DNA from: Metabacillus rhizolycopersici
GTDB lineage: Bacteria > Bacillota > Bacilli > Bacillales > Bacillaceae
NCBI RefSeq assembly: GCF_020075705.1
Contig: NZ_JAIQUM010000020.1
Span: forward strand, 5,841 to 69,840
Direction of reading: 5' to 3'
DNA: 64,000 nt
Part shown: piece by piece, positions 16,898 to 26,968 of the stretch
Position numbering within the stretch: the first letter of the stretch is position 1
Layout of the letters: the number at the start of each line of letters is the position of its first letter
The notes under the pieces: generated by a model
The model's input: the letters and a program-made list of their open reading frames with translations, nothing else
Told to the model about the DNA's origin: nothing
Databases searched by the model: none
Position numbers and translations under genes: made by a program

Positions 16898-18229
16898 TTA
16901 TTGAAAAGCTAGTACATCTGTATGAAGCTTTTTCTCTATTTTTATTTTTTCTAGACGATTATCTTTAATCGTTTGAACTGTAAATGTAAATTGGTCATAT
17001 TCTAGCACAGTATTTTCCCCTTCTTCAGGGATGGTACCGATGTGGTTAAGAATAAAACCAGCAATTGTATCAATACTAGGGACTTCTATATTCATTTGAA
17101 ATTGTTCATTAAAGTCATCAATTAATAATGATCCGCTTGCAATAAATGTGTTCTCATTAATCCGAGTAAGCTCTCCTTGTATTTCATCATACTCGTCATC
17201 AATTTCGCCAACGATTTCTTCAATCAGATCTTCAAATGTCGCAATTCCAGAAAATCCACCGTATTCATCAATTAGGATCGCAATATGATTCTGTGTCGCT
17301 TGTAATTCTTTTAACAAGTCATCAATATATTTTGTTTCAGGTACAAGATAAGGGACACGTAATAAATGGATGATATCGACATTTTCAAAGCCCACTTTAC
17401 GTGCTTCCGCAAAATAATCTTTTATATTAAGGATTCCAATGATCGTATCATAATCTTCTTGATACACTGGAATTCGTGTATAATTTTCAGATAAGAGTAA
17501 ATCAGCAACTTTCTCCTTTGGAGTATTCACGTCAATCGCAAATGTAGCTGTACGAGGTGTCATTATTTCCCTAGCAATTTTGTCATCAAGTTGGAATACA
17601 CCTTTAATCATCTCAAGTTCCTCAGCGTTGATAGTACCATCTGCTTGCCCAGCTTGAGCTAACATTTTTATTTCTTCACGAGAAACTTTCTCCTCTTGAT
17701 TATTTCCTAGCCTTGTTAACTTGACTAAAATATTAGTCGAGAACGATAATAATTTCACAAATGGCATCACAATTTTGTTAATAAACAAAATAGGCTTAAC
17801 CGAAAACATCGCAATTCGTTCGGCGTTTTGTAAGGCAACCCGTTTAGGAAATAACTCACCAAATACGAGTGTGGTATAGGATAATATGATGGTGATAGCA
17901 ACCACTGATATTTCGTTAGCATACGGGATGTCCCCTAAAATACCAGAAAAATATTTAGCTAATCCTGTTGCAGCCGAAGCACTTGAAAAGAACCCAGCAA
18001 GTGTAATACCTACCTGTATTGTTGCGATAAAGCTACTTGGATCTGCTATGAGTTTTTCGAGGAGAATTGCTTTTTTATTTCCTTCTCCCGCTAAATGTGC
18101 GATGCGGTTTTTGTTCAGTGAGACTAATGCCATCTCAGAAGCTGCAAAAAACGCATTCAATAAAGTTAAAAACGCAATTAAGATCAGTTGACCAATAATA
18201 AAACTATCGGGGTCAGCAGAACTGTTCAT
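16898..18229 (-). CDS. CNNM/CorC-type transporter (hemolysin C family)
   Basis: 443 residues. An N-terminal CNNM/DUF21 domain with about four membrane segments (LLNAFFAASEMALVSLNKNR; IATIQVGITLAGFFSSASA; residues 1-200) is followed by a CBS pair (REIMTPRTATFAIDVN...YTRIPVYQEDYDTIIGILNI) and a C-terminal CorC_HlyC domain (DDLLKELQATQNHIAILIDE; GGFSGIATFEDLIEEIVGEI). The architecture equals B. subtilis MpfA (YhdP) and paralogues; MpfA exports Mg2+. Which paralogue this is cannot be decided. It is monocistronic, with no Mg2+ riboswitch visible upstream. Confidence 0.88.
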   Translation of the reverse strand: MNSSADPDSFIIGQLILIAFLTLLNAFFAASEMALVSLNKNRIAHLAGEGNKKAILLEKLIADPSSFIATIQVGITLAGFFSSASAATGLAKYFSGILGDIPYANEISVVAITIILSYTTLVFGELFPKRVALQNAERIAMFSVKPILFINKIVMPFVKLLSFSTNILVKLTRLGNNQEEKVSREEIKMLAQAGQADGTINAEELEMIKGVFQLDDKIAREIMTPRTATFAIDVNTPKEKVADLLLSENYTRIPVYQEDYDTIIGILNIKDYFAEARKVGFENVDIIHLLRVPYLVPETKYIDDLLKELQATQNHIAILIDEYGGFSGIATFEDLIEEIVGEIDDEYDEIQGELTRINENTFIASGSLLIDDFNEQFQMNIEVPSIDTIAGFILNHIGTIPEEGENTVLEYDQFTFTVQTIKDNRLEKIKIEKKLHTDVLAFQ

Positions 18230-18451
18230 TCAGTAAATCTCTCCCTTTTTTTAAGTTATTACTATTATACTATAGTTCAGGATGAAAATATAAGATTACG
18301 AACTAAATTCACTTGCGAGATACATGCATTTACAATCAGGTCCTGGTTGTTGAACTAATTTACAAAATATTACTTTCCACAAATTAAAATAATCATATTA
18401 TAATAGAAGAAACTTGATAATTACTTTATTTATGTTAGGGGCGTGTAAAAT

Positions 18452-18697
18452 ATGGCTAAATCAAAGGCAAGAAAAAGTAGGGAAAAACTGGTCAGAGAAG
18501 GAAAAATCGATGTAACAATCAGACGTGGAAGCTGGGGAGTTTTGAATCCAAATAGTCGTCAAACAAAATCAAAAAAAGAAACAATAACTCGAATGCAAAC
18601 AAAACACCGAAAGAACCATTCTCACGCACATTATGATGAGAATGGTTCTTTTATTATTAATAATCTCATAGTGAACTCTTTGTTACCCAATTTTTGA
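18452..18697 (+). CDS. Small basic protein whose C-terminus runs through a terminator
   Basis: 81 residues. The first 45 (MAKSKARKSREKLVREGKID, IRRGSWGVLNPNSRQTKSKK) are strongly basic and resemble a small conserved Bacillaceae family of unknown role. The ribosome site GGGGCGTG precedes the ATG. The codons after about residue 54 lie inside a terminator hairpin (18611-18652) and read NHSHAHYDENGSFIINNLIV, unlike a natural tail. A frameshift or lost stop near residue 50-55 is likely; the functional gene may end just before the hairpin. Confidence 0.6.
   Translation: MAKSKARKSREKLVREGKIDVTIRRGSWGVLNPNSRQTKSKKETITRMQTKHRKNHSHAHYDENGSFIINNLIVNSLLPNF
18611..18652 (+). terminator. Terminator overlapping the end of the small basic ORF
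   Basis: Stem AGAACCATTCTC / GAGAATGGTTCT around a 14-nt loop, then TTTTATTATT on the plus strand. Confidence 0.75.
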
Positions 18698-18721
18698 ACA
18701 TCTTTGTTTAATTTTCTTCTA

Positions 18722-19699
18722 TCATTCTTTAATGAATTCTTTTGTACTTCTTACAGTATCAATCGGACGAACTAATTTCTCGATTTGTTCACGTTTTGGT
18801 TCTAAGAATGGAGGTAAAGATAATTTTTCTCCAAGAGTTTCATATGGTTCGTCTCCCATAAATCCTGGACCATCTGTTGCAAACTCAAATAATATTTGTG
18901 GTGCAACTCTTGCGTACAATGATCCAAAGAAATGACGATCAACATAGCCAGACGTTTGGAAGTGGAAGCTTTCTAGACGTTTCATCCATTCTTCTAAAAC
19001 AGATTTGTCTTCAACGCGGAATGCTGCATGGTGAACTGTACCAAAGCCTTGTCGTGCCTGAGGAAGAACTGCATTGTATTCCACAACAACTTGCGCACCA
19101 TTTCCGCCTTCAGCAACTTCAAATAAATGGAATGCTCCTTCTTGCGCTATTTCTTTAAATAATAGAACTTTTTCCAGCATTTCTTTAAAATAATCAAAAT
19201 TTGCAATCCGAACAAAGATTGGTCCTAATCCTGTAATAGCATACTCTAATGGGATTGGTCCCTTTTTCCATGGTGTACCAGCTGCAACACCTGTATTGTT
19301 TTCATCTGAGATTAATTGATATTGTTGATCATCAAAGTCAGCAAAAGAAAGTGTCTTTTTACCAAATTGTTCTTTTACACCTGTATGTTTTACCTCTAGT
19401 CGATCAAAACGGTTTACCCAATAGTCAATCGCTGCATCACTTGGTACACGAAAAGATGTTTTTGAAATCTCATTAGTACCATGCACACCTTTAGGAATAC
19501 CAGGGAAATCGAAGAAAGTCATATCTGTACCTGCGTTACCTTCATCATCCGCAAAAAATAAGTGATATGTCTGAATATCATCTTGGTTAACGGTTTTCTT
19601 TACTAAACGCATACCTAAAATATAAGTGAAAAATTCATAGTTTTTTTCTGCGCTACTTGTAATGGCTGTTACATGATGGATTCCTTTTAATTCATTCAT
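18722..19699 (-). CDS. Ring-cleaving dioxygenase, MhqO-like (glyoxalase/VOC fold)
   Basis: 325 residues from the ATG at 19699 (GGAGG upstream). Two tandem VOC modules with iron-ligand positions in GIHHVTAITSS (His near residue 6), the central TVHHAAFRVED and ILFEFATDGPGF (Glu). This is the extradiol-dioxygenase-like family of B. subtilis MhqO/MhqA/MhqE, which helps degrade quinones and hydroquinones. In B. subtilis such genes answer to MhqR; no mhqR-like gene or obvious operator is adjacent here. It is a single-gene unit. Confidence 0.85.
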   Translation of the reverse strand: MNELKGIHHVTAITSSAEKNYEFFTYILGMRLVKKTVNQDDIQTYHLFFADDEGNAGTDMTFFDFPGIPKGVHGTNEISKTSFRVPSDAAIDYWVNRFDRLEVKHTGVKEQFGKKTLSFADFDDQQYQLISDENNTGVAAGTPWKKGPIPLEYAITGLGPIFVRIANFDYFKEMLEKVLLFKEIAQEGAFHLFEVAEGGNGAQVVVEYNAVLPQARQGFGTVHHAAFRVEDKSVLEEWMKRLESFHFQTSGYVDRHFFGSLYARVAPQILFEFATDGPGFMGDEPYETLGEKLSLPPFLEPKREQIEKLVRPIDTVRSTKEFIKE

Positions 19700-19986
19700 A
19701 ATTGTTTCCTCCAATTGATCATTATTTTATGCTCGCTTCTTTTGTGTAGATTTACTACTCGAGTCACTAATCTATTTTCCTATATGTTGTATTGACTAAT
19801 TGTTTTTTAAACAGATTCCCTTATCTCAAATTAAAATATCTTTAATTCGAAATAAATATATCATGGATAGCATTTGCTGTCAATTGTAAGAATAACGCCT
19901 GCACTTAAAACTACTTCTATTTTTTGTTCATAAATATAGTAATTTGATGGGAGATTAATTAGTAATAAATAGTGTTGGGGGCAATT

Positions 19987-21123
19987 ATGCTTGAAAAGGG
20001 AAAAATAAACTCTGGTGAATTTCTTATATTAGTCATCGCATTTACAATTGGAAGTACGATACTTGATCTACCTTCCTTACTTATAGGCATATCAAGACAG
20101 GATGCATGGATTGCTTCCGCATTAACGACTTTTTTTAGTTTATCTTTTATCTTCATCTATAACCAAATAGCCACACTCTATTCATCCGGGACTTATGTCG
20201 AAATTAATGAAAAAGTATTCGGAAAATGGATTGGTAAAATCCTAGTACTTTTCTATCTTTTTTATTTCTATTATCTTTCTGCAGGTATGATTAGAGATAT
20301 CGGGAATTTTTTTACTTCGGATATATTGGTTGATACACCTATTGAAGTAGTTATGATTCTTTTTTTATTAATTAGCTTATTCGGTGTCCAATTAGGATTA
20401 GAGGTCATCAGTCGGACTGCGTTAATTTTTTTCCCTTGGATAATAGCTTTGCTTTCCATATTAATCTTATTTCTTATCCCAGAAACAAGCTGGAAAATAT
20501 GCAACCTATTTTAGGAGACGGATTGAAACCAATTATTAAGAGCGTATATCGCAATTTAGGACTTCCCTATTTAGAGCTTGTCATCATTTTAATGATCACA
20601 CCTTATGTTTCAGAAAAAACAAAAAATAAATAAAGCCTTTTATATAGGAACATTAATTGGAGGAATCGTCTTAACCATCTTGGTTATTTTCAGCATTTTA
20701 ATTTTGGGTACTGAAACTTCCTCAATAAATGCCTATCCTTCTTATGCATTAGGGCAAAGAATTAGCATTGGCGGCTTTCTAGAACGGATTGAAGTCATTG
20801 TAGCAATTATTTGGGTATTAACAATCTATTTTAAGGTGACGCTTTGCTATTATGGGCTCTCGATTGGATTAGCTCAAGTCCTTGGATTGAAAAGTTATAA
20901 AATCTTGCTTTTCCCATTAGCGTTTTTAATCCTTACTTTTTCTATCTTTGCCCATCCAAATATAGTGCATTTTAATGACTTTACTTCTTTAACGTGGACA
21001 CCTTACTCCTTAACGGTCTGTTTTTTTCTTCCGCTGTTATTATTAATAGTGGGAAAAGTGAGACAAAAACGTTCTGCTTCCAGTGTAACTAAACAGACAG
21101 ATAAACAAGATTCCAAAATATGA
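19987..21123 (+). pseudogene. Spore germination permease GerB family, two frameshifts
   Basis: The GerAB/GerKB-type amino-acid permease-like family is clear: KINSGEFLILVIAFTIGSTI at the start, LGDGLKPIIKSVYRNLGLPY in the middle, and about ten membrane segments. The frame breaks twice: near 20493 (a G appears missing in the run after TCW, SWK read instead of SWENMQPIL) and in the A-rich run 20610-20632, where the original frame is regained. The total length of about 379 codons fits an intact GerB. No gerA or gerC partner is present. Homopolymer sequencing errors could mimic this, but two independent lesions favour a true pseudogene. Confidence 0.75.
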
Positions 21124-21413
21124 TTTACATATCATTTATTCAGAAATTAATTGGTTACTGATCTACCTATTTCTTATTAGTTTTCTAGATAACTGACTTG
21201 CTTCATTATGTAGATAGCATCTTATCAGTTAAACATTTTAGTTTATATTGTACTTATTCTAATGAATTAACGCCTTGTTTTTGGCATCCTTTACTATACA
21301 TGTTCGTCCAATAGACACTGTCAACTTTGAAAGATTCACGCAAACATTGTATAAAATTCTGAATTTTCGTTCATCATACTACTAAAGAATAGTATTTAGG
21401 AGAGGTGAAAATC

Positions 21414-21632
21414 ATGCTAAGTCAATCAAAAGGATTGTCAGCTGAATTACTAAAAGAATACAACCATTTACAATTAATGTGGATTAGAGGAAAAGGCTAT
21501 TTAGCTTACAATACAAAGAACATTGAGGCCACAAACTTAGTGCGATTTGGTGAAGATAAAGAAAACGCACTAAAAGAGTTTGACCTTTTGGTTTTTAATC
21601 ATCTTAAGGAACAATATAAAAGCGATGGATAA
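21414..21632 (+). CDS. Small hypothetical protein
   Basis: 72 residues from the ATG at 21414 (AGGAGAGGTG upstream at good spacing). It has no membrane segment or signal; it contains LNLQLMW-like aromatic and charged stretches (LKEYNHLQLMWIRGKGYLAY, FGEDKENALKEFDLLVFNHL). The good ribosome site and its position before a hairpin support a real gene, but I do not recognise the family. It converges with hemH. Confidence 0.6.
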   Translation: MLSQSKGLSAELLKEYNHLQLMWIRGKGYLAYNTKNIEATNLVRFGEDKENALKEFDLLVFNHLKEQYKSDG

Positions 21633-21655
21633 TATATATGGATCTTTTCAAAAAA

Positions 21656-21702
21656 CGCAAAAAAGCGACCATGTTCATTTCATGAAAATAACGTGGTCGC
21701 TT
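21656..21702 (-). terminator. Terminator of hemE-hemH (dispersed hairpin family 3, copy 1)
   Basis: Stem AGCGACCATGTT / AACGTGGTCGCT, about 12 bp past the hemH stop, followed on the minus strand by a T-run. Closely matches the hairpin at 38061-38103, including flanking TTACA.TATTT. Confidence 0.85.
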
Positions 21703-21713
21703 ACACTATTTCA

Positions 21714-22676
21714 CTACACTTGGTAACTGTTTTCGTTCATAATTGAATTGCTTACATTCAACTGCTTTAAAACAACAGATGCAAGGCAATCAATAAATTC
21801 TGGTTTTGCATTCGGCATTTCTGGTCGGTAATAGCCCGCTCCAAGTTCATCTGTAATTACCTTACATTCATAATCATTGTCATATAACACTTCAAGGTGA
21901 TCTGCGACAAATCCAACAGGGATATATACAAAGGTTTTATGACCTTTGTTAAATAACTCTTTTGTTAAGTCTTGGACATCTGGCCCTAACCACGTTTCTG
22001 GTGTATTTCCAGCACTTTGCCAACCGATAGCATAATCGCTTACTCCAGCAGCTTCAGCAATTAGGTTAGCTGTGTCTTGTAATTGCTGTGGATATGGATC
22101 ACCACTTGCAATAATTTTTTCTGGAAGGCTATGAGCAGAAACAACTAGTATAGCCGTTTCTCTCTCTTCGGCGGTCATGTGGTCATATGTTTCTTTCACA
22201 CGGTTCGCCCAATATGTGATAAATTTCGTCTCTGTGTACCAGCTTTCAACAGAGGTCATTGTTATCCCAAACTTTTCTGCTTCTTCTTTAGCTCGTCCAT
22301 TATAGGACTTAACACTAAATGTTGAAAAATGGGGTGCTAATACGATACTCACTGCCTCAGTTAGGCCATCTTCATGCATTTGCTTTACCGCGTCTTCGAT
22401 AAATGGCTCAATATGTTTTAAGCCAATATATAAGGTAAATTCAATTTCGTCTTGAATTTCATTTAAATGTTGCTCAAGCTTCTTGCCTTGCTCCATTGTA
22501 ATTTTTGCAAGTGGGGAGATTCCACCAATTGCTTTGTAACGATTTTTCAAATCCTGAAGCATTTCCGGTGTAGGTTTGCGACCACGACGTATATGAGTAT
22601 AATAGCGTTCAATATCCTCTTCTTTGTAAGGCGTTCCATACGCCATGACTAATAATCCCACTTTTTTCTTACTCAA
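21714..22676 (-). CDS. hemH: Coproporphyrin/protoporphyrin ferrochelatase
   Basis: 320 residues, slightly longer than the usual 310 because of a short C-terminal tail. Family landmarks: [20 protein letters not shown] at the N-terminus, the catalytic histidine in [11 protein letters not shown] and the glutamate in [16 protein letters not shown]. In Gram-positive bacteria it inserts Fe2+ into coproporphyrin III (CpfC) before HemQ makes haem. It lies 95 bp downstream of hemE on the same strand. The hemY gene that follows it in B. subtilis is missing here. Confidence 0.95.
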   Translation of the reverse strand: MSKKKVGLLVMAYGTPYKEEDIERYYTHIRRGRKPTPEMLQDLKNRYKAIGGISPLAKITMEQGKKLEQHLNEIQDEIEFTLYIGLKHIEPFIEDAVKQMHEDGLTEAVSIVLAPHFSTFSVKSYNGRAKEEAEKFGITMTSVESWYTETKFITYWANRVKETYDHMTAEERETAILVVSAHSLPEKIIASGDPYPQQLQDTANLIAEAAGVSDYAIGWQSAGNTPETWLGPDVQDLTKELFNKGHKTFVYIPVGFVADHLEVLYDNDYECKVITDELGAGYYRPEMPNAKPEFIDCLASVVLKQLNVSNSIMNENSYQV

Positions 22677-22771
22677 AATGCATTCACCTCTGGTTGCTTT
22701 ATTTCTATTTCATTAAAATGATTTTCCCACCTTTAAGGTTTCACTAGCAGTTAATCTGATACACTTTTCAT

Positions 22772-23824
22772 TTAAGCATATACCCTTGCTTTTTTTGAAT
22801 AATCATGAATAAACGCAGTTAGTCTCTTTAACGTCTCTGGATTCACATCAGGGAAAACCCCATGCCCTAAGTTGAAAATATAACCACCATGTTCCATCCC
22901 TTGATCTAAAATGGCTTTTGCTCTTTCTTCGATCACTTCCCAAGGCGAAAGTAAAATCGCTGGGTCCAGATTACCTTGGAGTGTTTTCGTTAAGCCTATT
23001 GCACGCGCTTCTTTAATTTGCAATCTCCAATCAAGACCGACAACATCTATAGGAAGATCATGCCATTCCTTCGCTAAGTGGCTAGCTCCTACTCCGAACA
23101 TAATTAAAGGCACATTTTCCTTTTTTAATTCGCTAAAAATTCTTTCCATTGTTGGCTTAATATAAAAACGATAATCTGCTACGTTAAGAGCACCTACCCA
23201 TGAATCAAATATTTGAATCGCTTTTGCACCTGCATGAATTTGCGCTTTTACATAAGTAATGCTCATTTCGGCAAGTTTGTCCATAAGTGCAAACCACGCT
23301 TTTGGTTCTGAATACATGAAGGCTTTTGTTTTGTTATAACTTTTAGAAGGTCCACCTTCAATCATATAACTAGCTAATGTAAATGGAGCTCCAGCAAAAC
23401 CAATAAGTGGAACTTCAAGCTGTTCCTGAGTAAGAAGCTTTATCGTATCTAACACATATGGAACATCACTTTCTGGATCTATTTCGCCTAATTTTTCAAC
23501 GTCGCTTAATGAGCGAATTGGGTCATCAATAACCGGACCGATTCCTGGTTTGATTTCAACATCTACGCCAATCGCTGGCAATGGTGTCATAATATCTTTG
23601 TAAAGAATTGCAGCATCTACATCATACTGTTCCACTGGCAATCTCGTTACATATGCACATAGCTCAGGCTGATGTGTAATTTCAAATAGGCCGTACTTTT
23701 CCTTTATCTTACGATATTCAGGTTGTGAACGACCTGCTTGTCTCATATACCAAACTGGAACATAGTCCGTCTTTTCTCCACGACACGCTTTTAAAAACGT
23801 ATCATTGATTTTTTTTTCAGCCAT
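22772..23824 (-). CDS. hemE: Uroporphyrinogen decarboxylase
   Basis: 350 residues from the ATG at 23824 (AAAGGTGG upstream); 16 in-frame codons before it are ignored. Signature regions are intact: the substrate-binding [17 protein letters not shown] near residue 22 and [17 protein letters not shown] near the C-terminus; the catalytic aspartate lies in LYKDIMTPL. It decarboxylates uroporphyrinogen III to coproporphyrinogen III in the cytosol. It is the first gene of hemE-hemH. Confidence 0.96.
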   Translation of the reverse strand: MAEKKINDTFLKACRGEKTDYVPVWYMRQAGRSQPEYRKIKEKYGLFEITHQPELCAYVTRLPVEQYDVDAAILYKDIMTPLPAIGVDVEIKPGIGPVIDDPIRSLSDVEKLGEIDPESDVPYVLDTIKLLTQEQLEVPLIGFAGAPFTLASYMIEGGPSKSYNKTKAFMYSEPKAWFALMDKLAEMSITYVKAQIHAGAKAIQIFDSWVGALNVADYRFYIKPTMERIFSELKKENVPLIMFGVGASHLAKEWHDLPIDVVGLDWRLQIKEARAIGLTKTLQGNLDPAILLSPWEVIEERAKAILDQGMEHGGYIFNLGHGVFPDVNPETLKRLTAFIHDYSKKARVYA

Positions 23825-24061
23825 CCAAAAAGTCCACCTTTCTATATAAAAAGAGGAAACCTCTGTCATCAAATAATATTAATTACAATATAATAACTAT
23901 TCTATATTAAAGCTTCATCCCTTTCAACTATAACGTTTTCATGGGACGATGTATAGCTAAGAGGAGCAAATGTCGAAAAATAGACGAAATCAATGATATC
24001 AAAGTGTTAAGCTAGTTGTCTAACGGTTATTACAAGGTTTTATTCTTCTGATTAGATATGG

Positions 24062-26200
24062 TTAATTACTGCTAAACAAGCTAGGCTTTATGAATTCTGT
24101 TGCCACACCTTCTTCATTCGTTTGAACATTAAACGGTGCCACTTTATACGTACTTTCAGAAAAAACATTTATATACGGAATTTCATAAAACCCCGTTCCA
24201 GTTACTGTGCCAACTAACTTTTGTTCATTTTCTGTTTGTTCATAGATCCGGTACTCCACTCGGTCATCATTTTGTGCTTCCCATTCAAGTGTTAACGTAA
24301 TTAAACCAAGAGGCTTAAACGTATATTTTGAATTAACTTTCTTGATATCCTCAATTCTTATTGGGCTCTCTAAATCATTGACTCCATCTGGAATAGAAAA
24401 TGCCACATTTTGCTCCCACTTCGCAGTCGTTAAAATATCTTTAAATAGTTTTGTTGGATACGAGCTTCCATGCTTTAAATAATGTTGTTTATTTGTCTGA
24501 TCATAGCCCATCCATAGCGCCCCAACGACATTTTCTGTAAAACCAACAAACCACGCATCCTTTGTCGCTCCTTCTATACCAGTAAAAGACGTTGAACCTG
24601 TTTTACCAGCTAGTTCTCCTTGAAACAGCCCATTTTGCGCGGTACCGTCACTTACAACATGTTGAAGCATTCTTGTCATATCCCAAGCAGTTTGTGGCGA
24701 ATACACTTGTTTTATTTCTGGAAGGTTTTCAGCAATCACTTCACCAGCTTGATTTGTTATTTTTTGAATAAGATGATACTCACTATAATTCCCATCTGTT
24801 GTAAATGTTCGATAGGCATTCGCCATTTGTGTAGGAGTTACCCCTTCCGATAAACCACCTAATGCAATTGCTAAGCCCTGATCGTTAATCGGCATGCCAA
24901 CTTCTTGTAAATATTCCTTACTTTCCGTAATCCCTATCTCAGATAACGTCCATACAGCTGCGGCATTTTTAGAAGCAACAATCGCATCAAACATTGAGAC
25001 CTCACCAACATATTGATTATCATAGTTTTCCGGTGTGTAATCCCCGTACGTGAGCTTCTCATCCTTAAGCAAAGAATAGGGCTGAAACTGCTTTGACTCA
25101 ATTGCTGGTGCATATACTGCTATTGGCTTGAAAGTAGAACCTGGTTGTCTTGGCACATTTAGGCGATTAAGCCCTTTTGGAACATAGTCTCGTCCCCCGA
25201 TTGCTGCTAGAACTCCCCCTGACTGATTATCCATCAGAATAAACGCACCTTGTGCTAATTCATCTGTACCTGGAAAATACTCATTCCTTTGAAATAAATC
25301 ATAAGCCGATTTTTGAAGCTTGACTTGAAGAGGTACGGTTATTGTATACCCACCTCTTAACAATTCCTCATTAGAAAGCGCATATTTTTCCTCTGCTTCA
25401 TCAAAAACCATATCAATATATGTCGATAACCACGGGCTCTCTTGCTTTTTATTTACCTGTAATTTCACAGTTTTCCCTTGTGTTCTGACTACTTCATCAT
25501 AGGTAATATATTTCTGGTCACCCATTAAACTTAAAATGACATCTCTCCGTTCCTTACTTTTTTCTACATTTGTAATGGGCGAATAAGTAGAAGGGGCCTT
25601 TGGTATTCCTGCTAGTAACGCTCCTTCTTCCAATGTTAGCTCGGAAACATCTTTGTTAAAATACAATTTAGCTGCCGACTTAATTCCATATGCACCATGC
25701 CCAAAGTAAACCTGGTTTAAATACATTTCTAGTAATTTCTTTTTACTATAACGCTTCTCCAAATTAATCGCGATAATGGCCTCTTTTGTTTTACGAAGGA
25801 ATGTTTTATCATTTGTAAGAAAGATATTTTTCGCTAACTGCTGAGTAATGGTACTTCCACCCTCTACCTTACTACCAGCAATCATATCCTTATAAATTGC
25901 TCGTCCTATCGCTTTCATATCAATGCCATGATGCTCATAAAAGCGTTGGTCCTCGACAGAAACAAACGCCTGTTGAACATAATCTGGTACTTCAGATAGA
26001 TCAACAAGTTCCCTATTCTCTACATAAATCTTTGTTAGTTCATTACCATCTATGTCAACTAGCTTTGAAGCCGTATTCATGACTAATTTTTCTTCATCAA
26101 TGACGTAATCCCCTATAAAAATAATAAATAAATATCCGATAAAAGCGAAGATTACGGCCAATAGAAATATAAGTCCTGATAAAAGAAGTTTCTTTTTCAA
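24062..26200 (-). CDS. pbpF: Class A penicillin-binding protein PbpF (PBP2c)
   Basis: 712 residues, against 714 in B. subtilis. There is one N-terminal membrane anchor (residues 5-30). The GT51 transglycosylase domain follows: EDQRFYEHHG, GGSTITQQLAKN, KRYSKKKLLEMYLNQVYFGH. The transpeptidase has SxxK as STFK in RQPGSTFKPI, SxN as SKN, and KTGST in LAGKTGSTSF. A short beta-rich C-terminal extension ends the protein. It polymerises and cross-links peptidoglycan; in B. subtilis it is expressed mainly in vegetative cells and the forespore. Synteny hmoB-pbpF-hemE is conserved. Confidence 0.94.
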   Translation of the reverse strand: MKKKLLLSGLIFLLAVIFAFIGYLFIIFIGDYVIDEEKLVMNTASKLVDIDGNELTKIYVENRELVDLSEVPDYVQQAFVSVEDQRFYEHHGIDMKAIGRAIYKDMIAGSKVEGGSTITQQLAKNIFLTNDKTFLRKTKEAIIAINLEKRYSKKKLLEMYLNQVYFGHGAYGIKSAAKLYFNKDVSELTLEEGALLAGIPKAPSTYSPITNVEKSKERRDVILSLMGDQKYITYDEVVRTQGKTVKLQVNKKQESPWLSTYIDMVFDEAEEKYALSNEELLRGGYTITVPLQVKLQKSAYDLFQRNEYFPGTDELAQGAFILMDNQSGGVLAAIGGRDYVPKGLNRLNVPRQPGSTFKPIAVYAPAIESKQFQPYSLLKDEKLTYGDYTPENYDNQYVGEVSMFDAIVASKNAAAVWTLSEIGITESKEYLQEVGMPINDQGLAIALGGLSEGVTPTQMANAYRTFTTDGNYSEYHLIQKITNQAGEVIAENLPEIKQVYSPQTAWDMTRMLQHVVSDGTAQNGLFQGELAGKTGSTSFTGIEGATKDAWFVGFTENVVGALWMGYDQTNKQHYLKHGSSYPTKLFKDILTTAKWEQNVAFSIPDGVNDLESPIRIEDIKKVNSKYTFKPLGLITLTLEWEAQNDDRVEYRIYEQTENEQKLVGTVTGTGFYEIPYINVFSESTYKVAPFNVQTNEEGVATEFIKPSLFSSN

Positions 26201-26228
26201 ATGAGATCACCCCTTTGTCCTTCTTTAA

Positions 26229-26335
26229 AAGATAAGAAAGTATAAATTTTTTTGACTTAGTTTTCGTGTCCAGCGCAAGCGCCTAGCCCCTCTTGGGTCT
26301 AAGCCTGAGGCTGAACAAGGCGCTTGCGCTTTTCT
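26229..26335. repeat. Dispersed repeat family 2, copy 1 (short form)
   Basis: About 107 bp starting ATAAGAAAGTATAAATTTTT, through TTGACTTAGTTTTCG.GTCCAGCGCAAGC and ending CGCTTGCGCTTTTC. It shares ends with copies at 46549 and 48192 but lacks their internal hairpin. It fills the spacer between pbpF and hmoB. Confidence 0.8.
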
Positions 26336-26454
26336 TAGTATTGTTAATAATAGGAAGGTATATGTGTTAAAAACAATAAAAATGGAAATAATTTTTAATT
26401 TTTTGGTATACTAAATCGATCTGATAGCATATTTAATGATGAGGTGATGAAAAG

Positions 26455-26928
26455 ATGATGCTTTACATAACCTATGGAACTGTTGATTATTTAGCTAAAC
26501 TTGTGAAAGCGCATAACGATAAAAGGCTACGACTTATGGCGAATAATGATACAGCAGTCTTATTTCACGAAACTGATGGAGCCTCCATCTTTAATGTCCC
26601 AAAAAGATATGAAGTATTAGAATCTACCGGCAATTTGTTGCATGGAAAATTCGCTGTAGTAAACAATATTCCTGTTTCGTATGAAGGAAGACCTCTTTAT
26701 GAAAAACGGTTTAGTGATCGAGCACGCCTACTTGAAAAACAACGTGGAATTACAGCTATTCGAGTACTACGTCCTGAGAAAAGTGATACATACATCATTC
26801 TAACATTATGGGAAAACGAGCAATTCTTCAAGGCTTGGCAGGATTCACTCGCGGGAATTGAGCAGCAACATACCTTCCCACGTCCATCCTATATCACAAC
26901 ATACTCTTCAATCGACATTGAAGACTAA
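26455..26928 (+). CDS. hmoB: Haem-degrading monooxygenase HmoB (YhgC)
   Basis: 157 residues. The C-terminal half is an ABM (antibiotic biosynthesis monooxygenase) ferredoxin-like domain: NNIPVSYEGRPLYEKRFSDR, LRPEKSDTYIILTLWEN, FKAWQDS. HmoB in B. subtilis binds haem, breaks it open and releases iron. A ribosome site GAGGTGATG precedes two successive ATGs at 26455 and 26458; either may be used. It is divergent from pbpF and next to yhfA, as in B. subtilis. Confidence 0.9.
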   Translation: MMLYITYGTVDYLAKLVKAHNDKRLRLMANNDTAVLFHETDGASIFNVPKRYEVLESTGNLLHGKFAVVNNIPVSYEGRPLYEKRFSDRARLLEKQRGITAIRVLRPEKSDTYIILTLWENEQFFKAWQDSLAGIEQQHTFPRPSYITTYSSIDIED

Positions 26929-26936
26929 AAACACTC

Positions 26937-26968
26937 CACTCCCTTGCAGAAATTGCAGGGGATTTTTT
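26937..26968 (+). terminator. hmoB terminator
   Basis: Imperfect stem TCCCTTGCA / TGCAGGGGA around GAAAT, then seven T residues. Confidence 0.75.
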
